Shown piece after piece: positions 36,751 through 44,437 of a DNA stretch of 59,882 nt; the first letter of the stretch is position 1, and each line of letters opens with the position of its first letter. The stretch is from the NCBI GenBank assembly GCA_003963115.1, contig RXJQ01000050.1:1-59882 (forward strand), given 5' to 3'. A program made the translations under genes and the position numbers. A model generated the notes under the pieces. That model was not told the origin of the DNA. It did no database searches and saw only the letters and a program-made list of their open reading frames with translations. This DNA comes from Burkholderiales bacterium (GTDB taxonomy: Bacteria; Pseudomonadota; Gammaproteobacteria; Burkholderiales; Burkholderiaceae_C).

Positions 36751-38295
36751 ATGAAATCGTCGTCTTCGAGCACGTCTCGGCCCGAGTCGGGCGCCTCTCC
36801 CCTGTCCAGCCCGCGAACCCTGATGGCCTGGGTGGCCCTGTTGTATTTCTCTGAAGGGCTGCCACTGGGCCTGTTTTATGACCTGTTCCCGGTCAACCTG
36901 CGCCAGGCCGGCGTGGGGCCTGCCGAGATCGGCCTGCTGAGCCTGCTGGGCCTGGCTTGGACGGTGAAGTTCCTGTGGGCACCCTTGATCGACGCCTGGC
37001 GCCAGCACCGCTGGTGGATCGCCGGGGCCAACCTGGGCATGGCCCTGGTGCTGGCGACGCTGGCCATGCACCCGCAGGCCTTGGGGCAGGGGGCGACCTG
37101 GCCCTGGGCCCTGCTGGCGGCTTTCACGATGCTGTCGGCCACCAACGACATTGCCACCGACGGCTACACCATCGAGCTGTTGTCCAAGGACCAGTACGGC
37201 GTGGCCAACGGCCTGCGCATCGGCTTTTACCGCGTGGGCATGCTGGCGGCCGGCGGCTTGCTGGTTGTGGCCGGCAGCATGGGCACGCCCGGCCAGGCCA
37301 ACTGGGCAGCGGCTTACGGGCTGGGTGCCTTGCTGATGCTCATCAACGGCGGGGCGATCCTGATGGCGCCGGCGCAGCCGCCTCGCGCCGAACGCGAGGC
37401 GGGGGCATCGGCACGCGAGTGGGCGGCCGTGCGCCAGCAACCGCTGTGGCTTCTGGCCCTGGGCTTCGTGATGGCCGGCCTGCTGTGGCCCGTGCTGGGC
37501 CCGGTCGCCAAGGCCCTGGGATGGGCGGCGGTGCAGGCGGTCAGCGGCACCTGGTGGTTCAAGGGCGCGGTGCCGGTGGGCCTGATGTTTGCCGGTGCGG
37601 GCCTGATGGTCAAGGCGGCGCGTGGCCCGCAAGCCCATGCCATGGCCGATGGCCCCATCTTCGGCGCCTGGGTCGAGCTGCTGGCCCGGCCGGGCATGCT
37701 GCCCGTGCTGCTCTTCATCCTGTTGTTCAAGCTGGGGGATGCGGCCATGGGCTTCATGGTCAAGCCCTTCTGGGTGGACGCGGGCTTCACGCCGGCCCAG
37801 ATCGGCCTGGTCAGCGTCAACGTCGGACTGGGGCTGTCGATCGCCGGTGGCCTGGTGGGCGGCTGGTATGTGGACCGCGTCGGCATCTTCAAGGGCCTGT
37901 GGGTGCTGGGCCTGGCCCAGGCCCTGTCCAACCTGGGCTATGCCCTGGCCGCGTGGTATGTGCCGCATGGCCATGCGGGCACCGATGTGGCCATGAGCTA
38001 CCAGGCGGCGGTCTATGCGGCCAGCGGCCTAGAGAGCTTCACCAGCGGCCTGGGCACAGGTGCTTTCATGGCCTTCTTGATGGGCATCACGAGCAAGGAG
38101 CGCGCAACCACCGAATACGCCATCCTCTCGTCCATCTTCGCGTTCTCGCGCGCCGTGGCCGGCTGGGCCGGTGGCCTGGGCGTGGAGCAAATGGGCTATG
38201 CCGTGTTCTTCTTCTTGACTTTCTGGTTGTCGTTCCCAGCTTATTTGTTGTTGCCGGCCGTGCGGCGTATGCTGAGCAAGGCCGGGCTGCGTTGA
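36751..38295 (+). CDS. Major facilitator transporter, AmpG-like
   Basis: The 514-residue protein has about 12-14 membrane helices. The N-terminal segment ALLYFSEGLPLGLF, the loop TVKFLWAPLIDAW and the helix ATNDIATDGYTIELL match the AmpG/acetyl-CoA transporter-like group, whose best-known member imports anhydro-muropeptides for cell-wall recycling. A muropeptide substrate is inferred from similarity only; members of this group transport other compounds too. The M48 protease gene starts 30 bases downstream, so the two may be co-transcribed. The start at 36751 fits the membrane topology. Confidence 0.8.
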   Translation: MKSSSSSTSRPESGASPLSSPRTLMAWVALLYFSEGLPLGLFYDLFPVNLRQAGVGPAEIGLLSLLGLAWTVKFLWAPLIDAWRQHRWWIAGANLGMALVLATLAMHPQALGQGATWPWALLAAFTMLSATNDIATDGYTIELLSKDQYGVANGLRIGFYRVGMLAAGGLLVVAGSMGTPGQANWAAAYGLGALLMLINGGAILMAPAQPPRAEREAGASAREWAAVRQQPLWLLALGFVMAGLLWPVLGPVAKALGWAAVQAVSGTWWFKGAVPVGLMFAGAGLMVKAARGPQAHAMADGPIFGAWVELLARPGMLPVLLFILLFKLGDAAMGFMVKPFWVDAGFTPAQIGLVSVNVGLGLSIAGGLVGGWYVDRVGIFKGLWVLGLAQALSNLGYALAAWYVPHGHAGTDVAMSYQAAVYAASGLESFTSGLGTGAFMAFLMGITSKERATTEYAILSSIFAFSRAVAGWAGGLGVEQMGYAVFFFLTFWLSFPAYLLLPAVRRMLSKAGLR

Positions 38296-38325
38296 GCGAG
38301 AAGCCCGTTTCGTCTTTCCTTCTAC

Positions 38326-39240
38326 ATGATGACATTCACGAGATTCCATGGCGTGTTAGGCGCAGCCTTGCTGTCCCTGCTCCTGAGCGTACCGGCCCCG
38401 GTGTCGGCACGCGAAGGCGTGGACGTGGGCAAGGAGTCCGGCTTCACCCGTTTGGTGCCGGCCGAGCAGATCGAGGCGTCTGCCCAGCAGCAGTATCTGC
38501 AACTGGCCTCACAGGCCAAACAGCAGGGCGCCTTGCTGCCTGACGACCACCCTCAGGTGGTGCGCGTGCGGGCCATCGCGCGGCGCATCATCCCCTTTGC
38601 CTACGAGTGGAACCCGCGTGCCAAGCAGTGGCGCTGGCAGGTCATCGTGCTGAACTCCAAGGAACTCAACGCCTTTTGCATGCCGGGCGGCAAGATCGCC
38701 TTCTACACGGGCATCCTCGATCAGCTCAAGCTGACCGATGACGAAGTGGCCATGGTGATGGGGCACGAAATGGCCCATGCCCTGCGCGAGCACGCGCGCG
38801 AGCAGACAGGCAAGACCCAGGCGACGCGCTTGGGCGCAGGCCTGATCTCCAGCCTGTTTGGCCTGGGCAATGTGGGGGATGCCCTGCTCAACACAGGGGC
38901 TCAGCTGCTGACCCTGAAGTTCAGCCGCGAGAACGAATCCGAAGCCGATCTGGTGGGCATGGAACTGGCTGCGCGCTCGGGTTACGACCCACGTGCCGGC
39001 ATCAGCCTGTGGGAGAAGATGTCGGCGGCCAACAAGGGGGCGCCACCGCAGTGGATGTCCACCCACCCGGCCAGCGCCAACCGCATCCAGGATCTTCAGG
39101 CCAACCTGCCCAAGGTGATGCCTTTGTATGAGCGTGCAGCCAAACCCGAGCAGCGCTTTGACGGGCCGCGCAAGTCAGGTGCGGCCTATCTGAACCATGA
39201 GCCGCTGGCCTACTGGGGTGTGGGCGACACGACCCGCTGA
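38326..39240 (+). CDS. M48-family metalloprotease, exported (LoiP/BepA-like)
   Basis: The 304-residue protein has a signal peptide (VLGAALLSLLLSVPAPVSA), the zinc motif HEMAHALREH (HExxH) and the third ligand Glu in ESEADLVGMELA, as in periplasmic M48 peptidases that act in outer-membrane protein quality control. The segment FCMPGGKIAFYTGIL upstream of the zinc site is highly conserved in this group. It probably degrades misfolded or mis-assembled periplasmic proteins. Two adjacent ATGs (38326 and 38329) could serve as start. It follows the AmpG-like gene by 30 bases. Confidence 0.92.
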   Translation: MMTFTRFHGVLGAALLSLLLSVPAPVSAREGVDVGKESGFTRLVPAEQIEASAQQQYLQLASQAKQQGALLPDDHPQVVRVRAIARRIIPFAYEWNPRAKQWRWQVIVLNSKELNAFCMPGGKIAFYTGILDQLKLTDDEVAMVMGHEMAHALREHAREQTGKTQATRLGAGLISSLFGLGNVGDALLNTGAQLLTLKFSRENESEADLVGMELAARSGYDPRAGISLWEKMSAANKGAPPQWMSTHPASANRIQDLQANLPKVMPLYERAAKPEQRFDGPRKSGAAYLNHEPLAYWGVGDTTR

Positions 39241-39242
39241 AC

Positions 39243-39872
39243 TCACAGATAGGGGTTGCCTACCCGCTCTTCCCCAAAGGTGCTTTCAGGGCCATGTCCC
39301 GGCGTGAAGGTGACGTCGTCACCCAGCGGCAGCAGCTTGGTCTTGATGGCGTTGATCAGGTCGGCATGGTTGCCGCCGGGAAAGTCCGTGCGGCCGATGC
39401 TGCCTGCGAACAGCACGTCACCCACGAAGGCATGGCGCGTGGTGGGTTCGAAGAAGACGACATGGCCGGGCGTGTGGCCGGGGCAATGCAGCACCTGCAG
39501 CTTGTTGCGGCCGATCTGGACGGTGTCGCCCTCCTTGAGCCACTGCGTGGGGGTGAAGCCTTCGGCCTGCGGGAAGCCGAACATCTGGCTTTGCTGAGGC
39601 AGGGCGTCGATCCAGAACTTGTCGCCCGTATGCGGGCCGATGATGGGCAGATCCAGCTCGCGCGCCAGCGTGCCAGTGGCGCCAGCGTGGTCGATGTGCG
39701 CGTGCGTGAGCCACAAGGCCTTGAGCGTCAGCCCGCGCGACTCCACTGCTTCCAGCAGCGCGCCCATATCGCCACCTGGGTCGATCAGCGCGGCTTCATT
39801 CGTGTCGGTGCACCAAACGAGAGAGCAGTTCTGCTCGAAGGATGTGACGGGGATGGTGAGGCGTTGGAACAT
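39243..39872 (-). CDS. MBL-fold metallo-hydrolase, GloB/YcbL-like
   Basis: The 209-residue enzyme has the metallo-beta-lactamase signature THAHIDHAG, plus downstream His in CPGHTPGH and Asp in FVGDVLFAGSIGRTD, and the final His in TPGHGPES, so both metal sites are complete. The pattern GSIGRTDFPGG is typical of type II glyoxalase-like YcbL proteins, which hydrolyse S-lactoylglutathione or related thioesters. It lacks the C-terminal helical domain of true GloB, so the substrate is uncertain. It is the last gene of ordinary chromosomal type before the defence island. Confidence 0.9.
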   Translation of the reverse strand: MFQRLTIPVTSFEQNCSLVWCTDTNEAALIDPGGDMGALLEAVESRGLTLKALWLTHAHIDHAGATGTLARELDLPIIGPHTGDKFWIDALPQQSQMFGFPQAEGFTPTQWLKEGDTVQIGRNKLQVLHCPGHTPGHVVFFEPTTRHAFVGDVLFAGSIGRTDFPGGNHADLINAIKTKLLPLGDDVTFTPGHGPESTFGEERVGNPYL

Positions 39873-39894
39873 GGTGGAGAGAAGGAATCGGATA

Positions 39895-39980
39895 ACAAAG
39901 TTTCAAAATTCAAAACATAGTTTCAAAACTGCGTTTGCTGACTGTGGCGCAGGGCAAAACATAGTCTCAAAACGCGTTGA
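39895..39980. repeat. Imperfect direct repeats at the left edge of the island
   Basis: CAAAACATAGTTTCAAAAC (39911-39929) and CAAAACATAGTCTCAAAAC (39955-39973) differ at one base; each is followed by a GCGTT, and a third partial copy ACAAAGTTTCAAAA begins at 39895. The stretch is strikingly A-rich compared with both sides. It sits exactly where ordinary chromosome gives way to the accessory region, so it may be a junction remnant, a recombinase site or regulator sites. No matching copy was found at the right end of the window by eye. Confidence 0.45.
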
Positions 39981-39990
39981 TTCGAAACGA

Positions 39991-40015
39991 CTTTGGAGAG
40001 CGTAGCACTCCAAAG
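39991..40015 (-). terminator. Stem-loop beyond the histidine kinase gene, possible weak terminator
   Basis: CTTTGGAG (39991-39998) and CTCCAAAG (40008-40015) are perfectly complementary with a 9-base loop. On the minus strand it lies about 50 bases beyond the kinase stop at 40066, and a short T-containing stretch follows (TCGTTTCG). Lack of a clear T run keeps confidence low; it could instead belong to the island boundary structure. Confidence 0.4.
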
Positions 40016-40065
40016 ACGGAAGGCGACAGTTGCCGTAGCCTAGTCAGATATGCGTCGCCTCGTCT

Positions 40066-42198
40066 TCAACCTTTGCTAACAGGAAGCGCGATCACAAAAT
40101 CGACGCCATCGGGAGCATTCTTCGCCGATATGGTGCCCCCCATCTTCGAAAGATAAGTTGCAGCAACAAACAACCCTTGACCGTGACTACCGTCGACGGC
40201 CTCGGCACGCTCGGAAACTCCGTACTCAAAGATTCGATCCAGCAGATTGTCCGGAATGTGCGGTCCACCGTTGTGGATGGTGATGAGTGCTGACTCTGAG
40301 GTCGAAGCCAAGCCAATGGTGATGGAGGTCCCTTCCGGGCGATAGCGCGTCGCATTCTGTAAAATATGAAGGATGACGTCCTCAAGCGCCGAAGGTTCGG
40401 CGCGGACTTCAACTCCCGTGCTCGGACCCACATAGGTAACGTTGTGGATGCCAGCATGGTGAGCGTTCTTGGCAGCGCTATCCAAGAATTTTGCCAAGTC
40501 CATGCGCTCTGTATCGAGCTCTACGCTCTGGAAGCCGTCCGATGGGCTTGCACTCCCGTATAGAGCAGCGACCGCGTTTAACATTCTTTGAACGTATCCT
40601 GAGCCTGGCTCAGAATCAGCCAAGATCGCCGAAAGCGATTGCAAAGGGCCACGAATTTCGTGGCCTATTGCCCTTAGGGTGGAGCGCTCTTGCTGAATGC
40701 GAATCGTGTTTCGCTGAACGTCGTCGGCGATGCGCTTCAAGAGATCATCAAGGCCAGCCGCCAGCACTCCGAGTTCATCCCGCCCTCGCAGAGCCGAAAA
40801 ATCGAAGTTCTTGAGATTTCCATCTGCGCGTACTGCGAGCGACACCAATCGTGTCCTGCCAGTCAAGCGTCTCACTCGTCGCATGATGCCGAATTCGATT
40901 GCCACCCATGCCATCGCTGTCATTGCGATCATCAGGACTGCGTACGCGGCTACTGATTCCCCGCTGCGCACCAACTCCGGATCTAACCCGCGGGCACTGC
41001 CTCGGCGAATCATCTCGAAGCGCTCACCCCGTAGCCCGAACGCACGCCGCTCTTCTTGGTCTGAGTTCGCTCCGGCCAAGTCAATGCCGACAATGCGCAA
41101 GACCTTCTCGCCGAACGTTTGGAGGCTTGGTATTCCGGCAGCTTGAGGACGAGCCAGTCTGAAGAGCTCCTGAGACTGCCCCTTGATAAGTCTTTCAATT
41201 GTCAGTGACTCACCGGCAGCCAGGTAACTTTCGATATCCGAAGCACCGAACGGAACCACCGCCGAGGCGGAATTCCTAGAGTCAATGAATGTCGTGGCCT
41301 CGCCGCCGGTGTTAGGCCCGTTGACTGCAACATCAAGCGTCAAGTCGCGCGAGCGTACTGGTACGCTATCTTGCGCACCCCATCGGTCCCGAGGGATTGC
41401 AATCGAGAAAGCGTGTTCCCGCATGCAGGTAGCTGTTGGTTCATCGGGATTGATGCATTCGCCTTCAAGCAGCCAGGCTCCTGTGAAGTCCGGCTTCCGC
41501 GTAATGGGAACGCCACGGGTATCTAATCGGTATGCGGTCAGGCTCAGGCCATCTCTCACGCGATGGTTTCTTCGATCAATGGGAACTTGAACTGGAAAAA
41601 CCCACTGATAGCTGTTTTTGCCATCGCGCAGCGTCACCTTGACCCGATGAGCATCTTGAATACGACGGGCCACCGGGCGATCGATGTCCAAAGTTCGCGC
41701 GTCGACAAAGACATGAGGAACAAGGCGGGCGCTGACGAATGTTCCTGTGACAAGTAGGCGGCCACGAACATCCGGGCCATCATTTTTACGCACGCCGACA
41801 CAGACCGAGCCCTGGTCGAGTAGGGCCCCTTGAGTAGCCTTGAACTGGATTGGACATCCAACTGCTCGTACTTGGTCAAGGACGACGCCCGGCATGTCAG
41901 CCTGAATCTCCAAGAAGGGAAGAACCACCGCCCGCAGCGGTGTGACAGGCAGCAGGATCCTGCTTGGGTTCAGAAGCGCGAGCTGCCCGGCCGGGCTGAG
42001 CAGCCGTTCGATAAGACGTTGTTCGGCCGCCTCCCGATACTTGGTCTGCTCTGCATCACTGCGTTCAGCCTGGTGCCGGAAGGAAAAATAGGGCAGCAGG
42101 ACTGCGGCAAGGAGAAAGACAGAGAAAGCGATACGTATAGTGGTGCGAATCTGGCCTGCACGGAGTTGGTCGACGATCTTCTTTATCGATTGACCCAT
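40066..42198 (-). CDS. Membrane sensor histidine kinase of the island
   Basis: The 710-residue kinase has TM1 at about 20-40, a large extracytoplasmic domain to about 412 with several Cys (for example at 115, 133, 248 and 258), TM2 at about 415-436, a HAMP-like linker, a coiled coil and a kinase core with His513 in AIGHEIRGPLQSL, N-box HILQNATRYRP, a G1 box reading HNGGPHIPDN (the usual Asp is replaced by Asn) and G2 box GQGLFVAATYLS. The sensor domain is not one I recognise. It overlaps the response regulator gene by 16 bases, so the two form one operon pointing away from the CBASS genes. It may sense an envelope signal such as phage attack. Confidence 0.85.
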   Translation of the reverse strand: MGQSIKKIVDQLRAGQIRTTIRIAFSVFLLAAVLLPYFSFRHQAERSDAEQTKYREAAEQRLIERLLSPAGQLALLNPSRILLPVTPLRAVVLPFLEIQADMPGVVLDQVRAVGCPIQFKATQGALLDQGSVCVGVRKNDGPDVRGRLLVTGTFVSARLVPHVFVDARTLDIDRPVARRIQDAHRVKVTLRDGKNSYQWVFPVQVPIDRRNHRVRDGLSLTAYRLDTRGVPITRKPDFTGAWLLEGECINPDEPTATCMREHAFSIAIPRDRWGAQDSVPVRSRDLTLDVAVNGPNTGGEATTFIDSRNSASAVVPFGASDIESYLAAGESLTIERLIKGQSQELFRLARPQAAGIPSLQTFGEKVLRIVGIDLAGANSDQEERRAFGLRGERFEMIRRGSARGLDPELVRSGESVAAYAVLMIAMTAMAWVAIEFGIMRRVRRLTGRTRLVSLAVRADGNLKNFDFSALRGRDELGVLAAGLDDLLKRIADDVQRNTIRIQQERSTLRAIGHEIRGPLQSLSAILADSEPGSGYVQRMLNAVAALYGSASPSDGFQSVELDTERMDLAKFLDSAAKNAHHAGIHNVTYVGPSTGVEVRAEPSALEDVILHILQNATRYRPEGTSITIGLASTSESALITIHNGGPHIPDNLLDRIFEYGVSERAEAVDGSHGQGLFVAATYLSKMGGTISAKNAPDGVDFVIALPVSKG

Positions 42199-42869
42199 CG
42201 ATAGCCTCTCAAGGGTTCAGCAATGATCCCGCTCCATTTGCCCCCTTCGACGTCCTCAAAAGCAGACCGAATTTGGCTAATCTGCCGCTTGAGGTTATCG
42301 GTATTCTTCCCACTCATCAGGAACTGAAATAACTCGTCGTACGATACTGCAGGGTCCAATTCATTGCGCCGTTCATAGATGGCATGCAAGAGGCGCTGCT
42401 GGGTCGCGGTCAAATTGAGTCGCTGGCCTTTCCACGTTGGCTTTGCCAAAGTGAGCGGGTCGATATGGAGCGGATCAACGGATACTACCTTCTGCTTCTC
42501 CGCAAAGCTCAGCATGCTCAGCAGAGTCTGGTTGAAGTCATGTTCGCCTACAGGCTTTTGCAAGTAGTCCCACGCGTCCAGGGCCTTCATGACGCCGCGA
42601 TACAAGTCAGCGGGCATGCCTGAGACAACGAGAACTGGGACTGGTCGAGTTCTGGTGGCCTCCTTGATCAGCGACACCCCAGCGTTGCGCTCGGCGCCAA
42701 GTTCGATGTCTAGCGTGATGAGGTCGTACTCGTTTGACCGAATAGCCTCCTCGGCTTCCTGGCGAGCGAAGAGCTGGTCGACTTGTGCATCGGGCACCGC
42801 CTTGGTTGCCCATTGGGCGAACTGGTTGTTGGTGGGCCGATCGTCTTCAATGATGGCGATTTTTGGCAT
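42183..42869 (-). CDS. Winged-helix response regulator of the island
   Basis: From the ATG at 42869, with an AAGGAT ribosome site, the 228-residue protein has a receiver domain (acidic cluster at 8-10, phospho-acceptor Asp54 in ITLDIELG, Lys105 in YLQKPVG) and a C-terminal OmpR-type winged helix (LNLTATQQRLLHAIYERR ... DNLKRQISQIRSAFE ... PLRGYRWV). It is divergent divergently oriented to the CBASS operon start (43123), separated by about 250 bases with several inverted repeats. It is a strong candidate regulator of its own operon and perhaps of the defence genes. Longer in-frame start exists at 42926 but lies outside the receiver fold. Confidence 0.85.
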   Translation of the reverse strand: MPKIAIIEDDRPTNNQFAQWATKAVPDAQVDQLFARQEAEEAIRSNEYDLITLDIELGAERNAGVSLIKEATRTRPVPVLVVSGMPADLYRGVMKALDAWDYLQKPVGEHDFNQTLLSMLSFAEKQKVVSVDPLHIDPLTLAKPTWKGQRLNLTATQQRLLHAIYERRNELDPAVSYDELFQFLMSGKNTDNLKRQISQIRSAFEDVEGGKWSGIIAEPLRGYRWVNR

Positions 42870-42982
42870 TTGAGCATCCTTACTTCTTTGCAGAGAGTGT
42901 CGGCGCAAGTCGGTAACAAGTGGCACCCTCGTGGTGAAGATTTCTTTACCGAAGTCCTGGTTTTTCGCAGTCTGGGGACTGA

Positions 42983-43070
42983 GAGGGGCATCTTGGGAAC
43001 ATCAATGTCGCCGAGGGACCCTAGAACGGTTTCCCCTCGGTGGGCCAAGATGCTTACATGCCGAGGGGCA
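42983..43070. promoter_or_regulatory. Cluster of dyads between the island's response regulator and CBASS operon
   Basis: Two nested inverted repeats are seen: GCATCTTGG (42988-42996) with CCAAGATGC (43045-43053), and CCCCTCGG (43033-43040) with CCGAGGGG (43061-43068). GAGGGGCA occurs twice in direct orientation (42983-42990 and 43063-43070). Such arrays near a divergent regulator are typical of operator regions, but alternative RNA folding is equally possible. No -10/-35 pair is obvious. Confidence 0.45.
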
Positions 43071-43122
43071 AAGCGAACACTTTCTCTTCCGCGGCCTCTA
43101 GGGCAATTTCAAGGGAATCAAA

Positions 43123-43443
43123 ATGACCACTCTTACCCAGACCACGACTTTCAAATGCATCGGCAAGCGCATGAGCGGTGGCGCGGGCCATGAGCACATT
43201 AGTCTCCTTCGGTGGGTCAAATGCGTAGGCAACCAAGAGACTACGGAGCGCGGCGATAGCACGCGAGAGCAAATGATTGGGTACATCGAAGCGAACGGCA
43301 ATAAGTCCGTTTGGTGCCCGGACCGCAACCCGCGCCTCGCTGGCGCCTGGGTTCACGTTCACAGCAACGGACACATCAAGTACGTGCAAACCGTCGCAGA
43401 CGGTCGCAAGAACGACAACTTGCTGTCCCTGCCCAACATTTGA
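43123..43443 (+). CDS. DUF3892-like small protein
   Basis: The 106-residue protein shows the DUF3892 pattern: a His-containing segment MSGGAGHEHISLLRWV near residue 17, the central SVWCPDRNPR and a C-terminal IKYVQTVADGRKNDNLLSLP. Members are small cytoplasmic proteins of unknown function, common on mobile DNA and near defence genes. An AGGGA ribosome site lies six bases before the ATG. It is the first gene of the plus-strand operon, 15 bases before the DUF2188-like gene. Confidence 0.75.
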   Translation: MTTLTQTTTFKCIGKRMSGGAGHEHISLLRWVKCVGNQETTERGDSTREQMIGYIEANGNKSVWCPDRNPRLAGAWVHVHSNGHIKYVQTVADGRKNDNLLSLPNI

Positions 43444-43458
43444 ACCTAAGGAATCAGC

Positions 43459-43662
43459 ATGACACACAAAGTATTCGTAGAGCGCCGTTCGCAGGGTGAC
43501 TATGCGGTCCGCCGTGCGAACTCTCAGCGCGCGAGTAGCGTCGCACCCACCCAGGCAGAAGCCATTGCCGAGGCAAAGCGCCTCAACCCCGATGGACCGG
43601 TGCTGGTTGAGCGTGTTCGAAACACTGAGATAGGCAAGCCCGACAAGTGGCGTAAGCCTTAG
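43459..43662 (+). CDS. DUF2188-like small protein
   Basis: The 67-residue protein (MTHKVFVERRSQGDYAVRR, then SVAPTQAEAIAEAKRLNPDG) is a compact beta-alpha fold matching DUF2188, whose members are often paired with DUF3892 or other small proteins on genomic islands. A clear AAGGA ribosome site precedes it. Function is unknown; it ends 76 bases before the Cap15-like gene, so a role in the CBASS operon is possible but not shown. Confidence 0.75.
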   Translation: MTHKVFVERRSQGDYAVRRANSQRASSVAPTQAEAIAEAKRLNPDGPVLVERVRNTEIGKPDKWRKP

Positions 43663-43738
43663 CTTCATCGGTCCTAAATCACCCACCTGTGCAGCGCTAA
43701 CTCGAAGTGGAGTTGACGCCCCCGGAGCGAGCGTCGTT

Positions 43739-44437
43739 ATGCGCAACAAGCTCGCCAATCCTAGTCCCTTGACAACTGACTTGCTCAACCTCACACCAAT
43801 GATCGCCCCACAAGAACACGAATATTCAGTCATGGGTGGTGCCAATCGTGCCAACGTCGGCAGACTCCTGAGCTTTGCGGCCAGCGCCATTTCCGGCGCG
43901 TTGGTGTTTATGCTTCTGACCGCTGTCGACCTGGCGAAGAAGTTGGGGTGGAACGTCAACGCACCACCAACATTGCTATCGTTACTTAGCGCCGGTACGG
44001 CTTTCGGTCTCCTTTACTGGGTTCTAAACAAGTGGGCGTGGAAGTGGCCCGGCATCGGCCACGCGCTTAAAGTCCCGGACATCTCTGGCACGTGGGACTG
44101 CTCCGCCAAGTCGCTCGACGGCAGCGGCTCTATCAAGTTCGAGTGGCTGGGCGAGGTCACGATAGTCCAGTCGTGGGACAAGCTTCGCATTCGCCTTGCG
44201 ACGAAGACGTCCCGCTCCAGCAGCATTTCTGCCGCGCTTGCCCACGACAGCGTTGACGGCTATGTCCTGCTGTATCACTACAGGAATGATCCCAAGATCG
44301 GGACAGTCGATTTGGCATCACATACCGGCTGCTCCGTCATGACCATCGCCAAGGATCTCAAGACAGCAACTGGCGATTACTTCAATGGCCGCGGCCGGAT
44401 GACTTTTGGAACGATGAACTGGACGAAGAGGAACTAA
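43739..44437 (+). CDS. cap15: Cap15-like CBASS effector (two membrane helices plus beta-barrel)
   Basis: The 232-residue protein has two membrane helices at about 43-63 and 78-97, then a soluble beta-rich domain beginning with VPDISGTWDCSAKS, the start of the eight-strand barrel of Cap15/S_2TMBeta effectors. In such effectors the barrel binds a cyclic dinucleotide made by the partner CD-NTase and the helices then oligomerise and disrupt the inner membrane, killing the phage-infected cell. Its stop overlaps the CD-NTase ATG (TAATG at 44435-44439), typical for effector-synthase pairs. An ATG 20 codons in is an alternative start but lacks a ribosome site. Confidence 0.8.
   Translation: MRNKLANPSPLTTDLLNLTPMIAPQEHEYSVMGGANRANVGRLLSFAASAISGALVFMLLTAVDLAKKLGWNVNAPPTLLSLLSAGTAFGLLYWVLNKWAWKWPGIGHALKVPDISGTWDCSAKSLDGSGSIKFEWLGEVTIVQSWDKLRIRLATKTSRSSSISAALAHDSVDGYVLLYHYRNDPKIGTVDLASHTGCSVMTIAKDLKTATGDYFNGRGRMTFGTMNWTKRN

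Noticed and set aside
43054..43959. 301-codon minus-strand frame opposite the two small DUF proteins
   Set aside because: The plus-strand genes have good ribosome sites and family patterns; the minus frame also overlaps the Cap15-like start and shows no domain.
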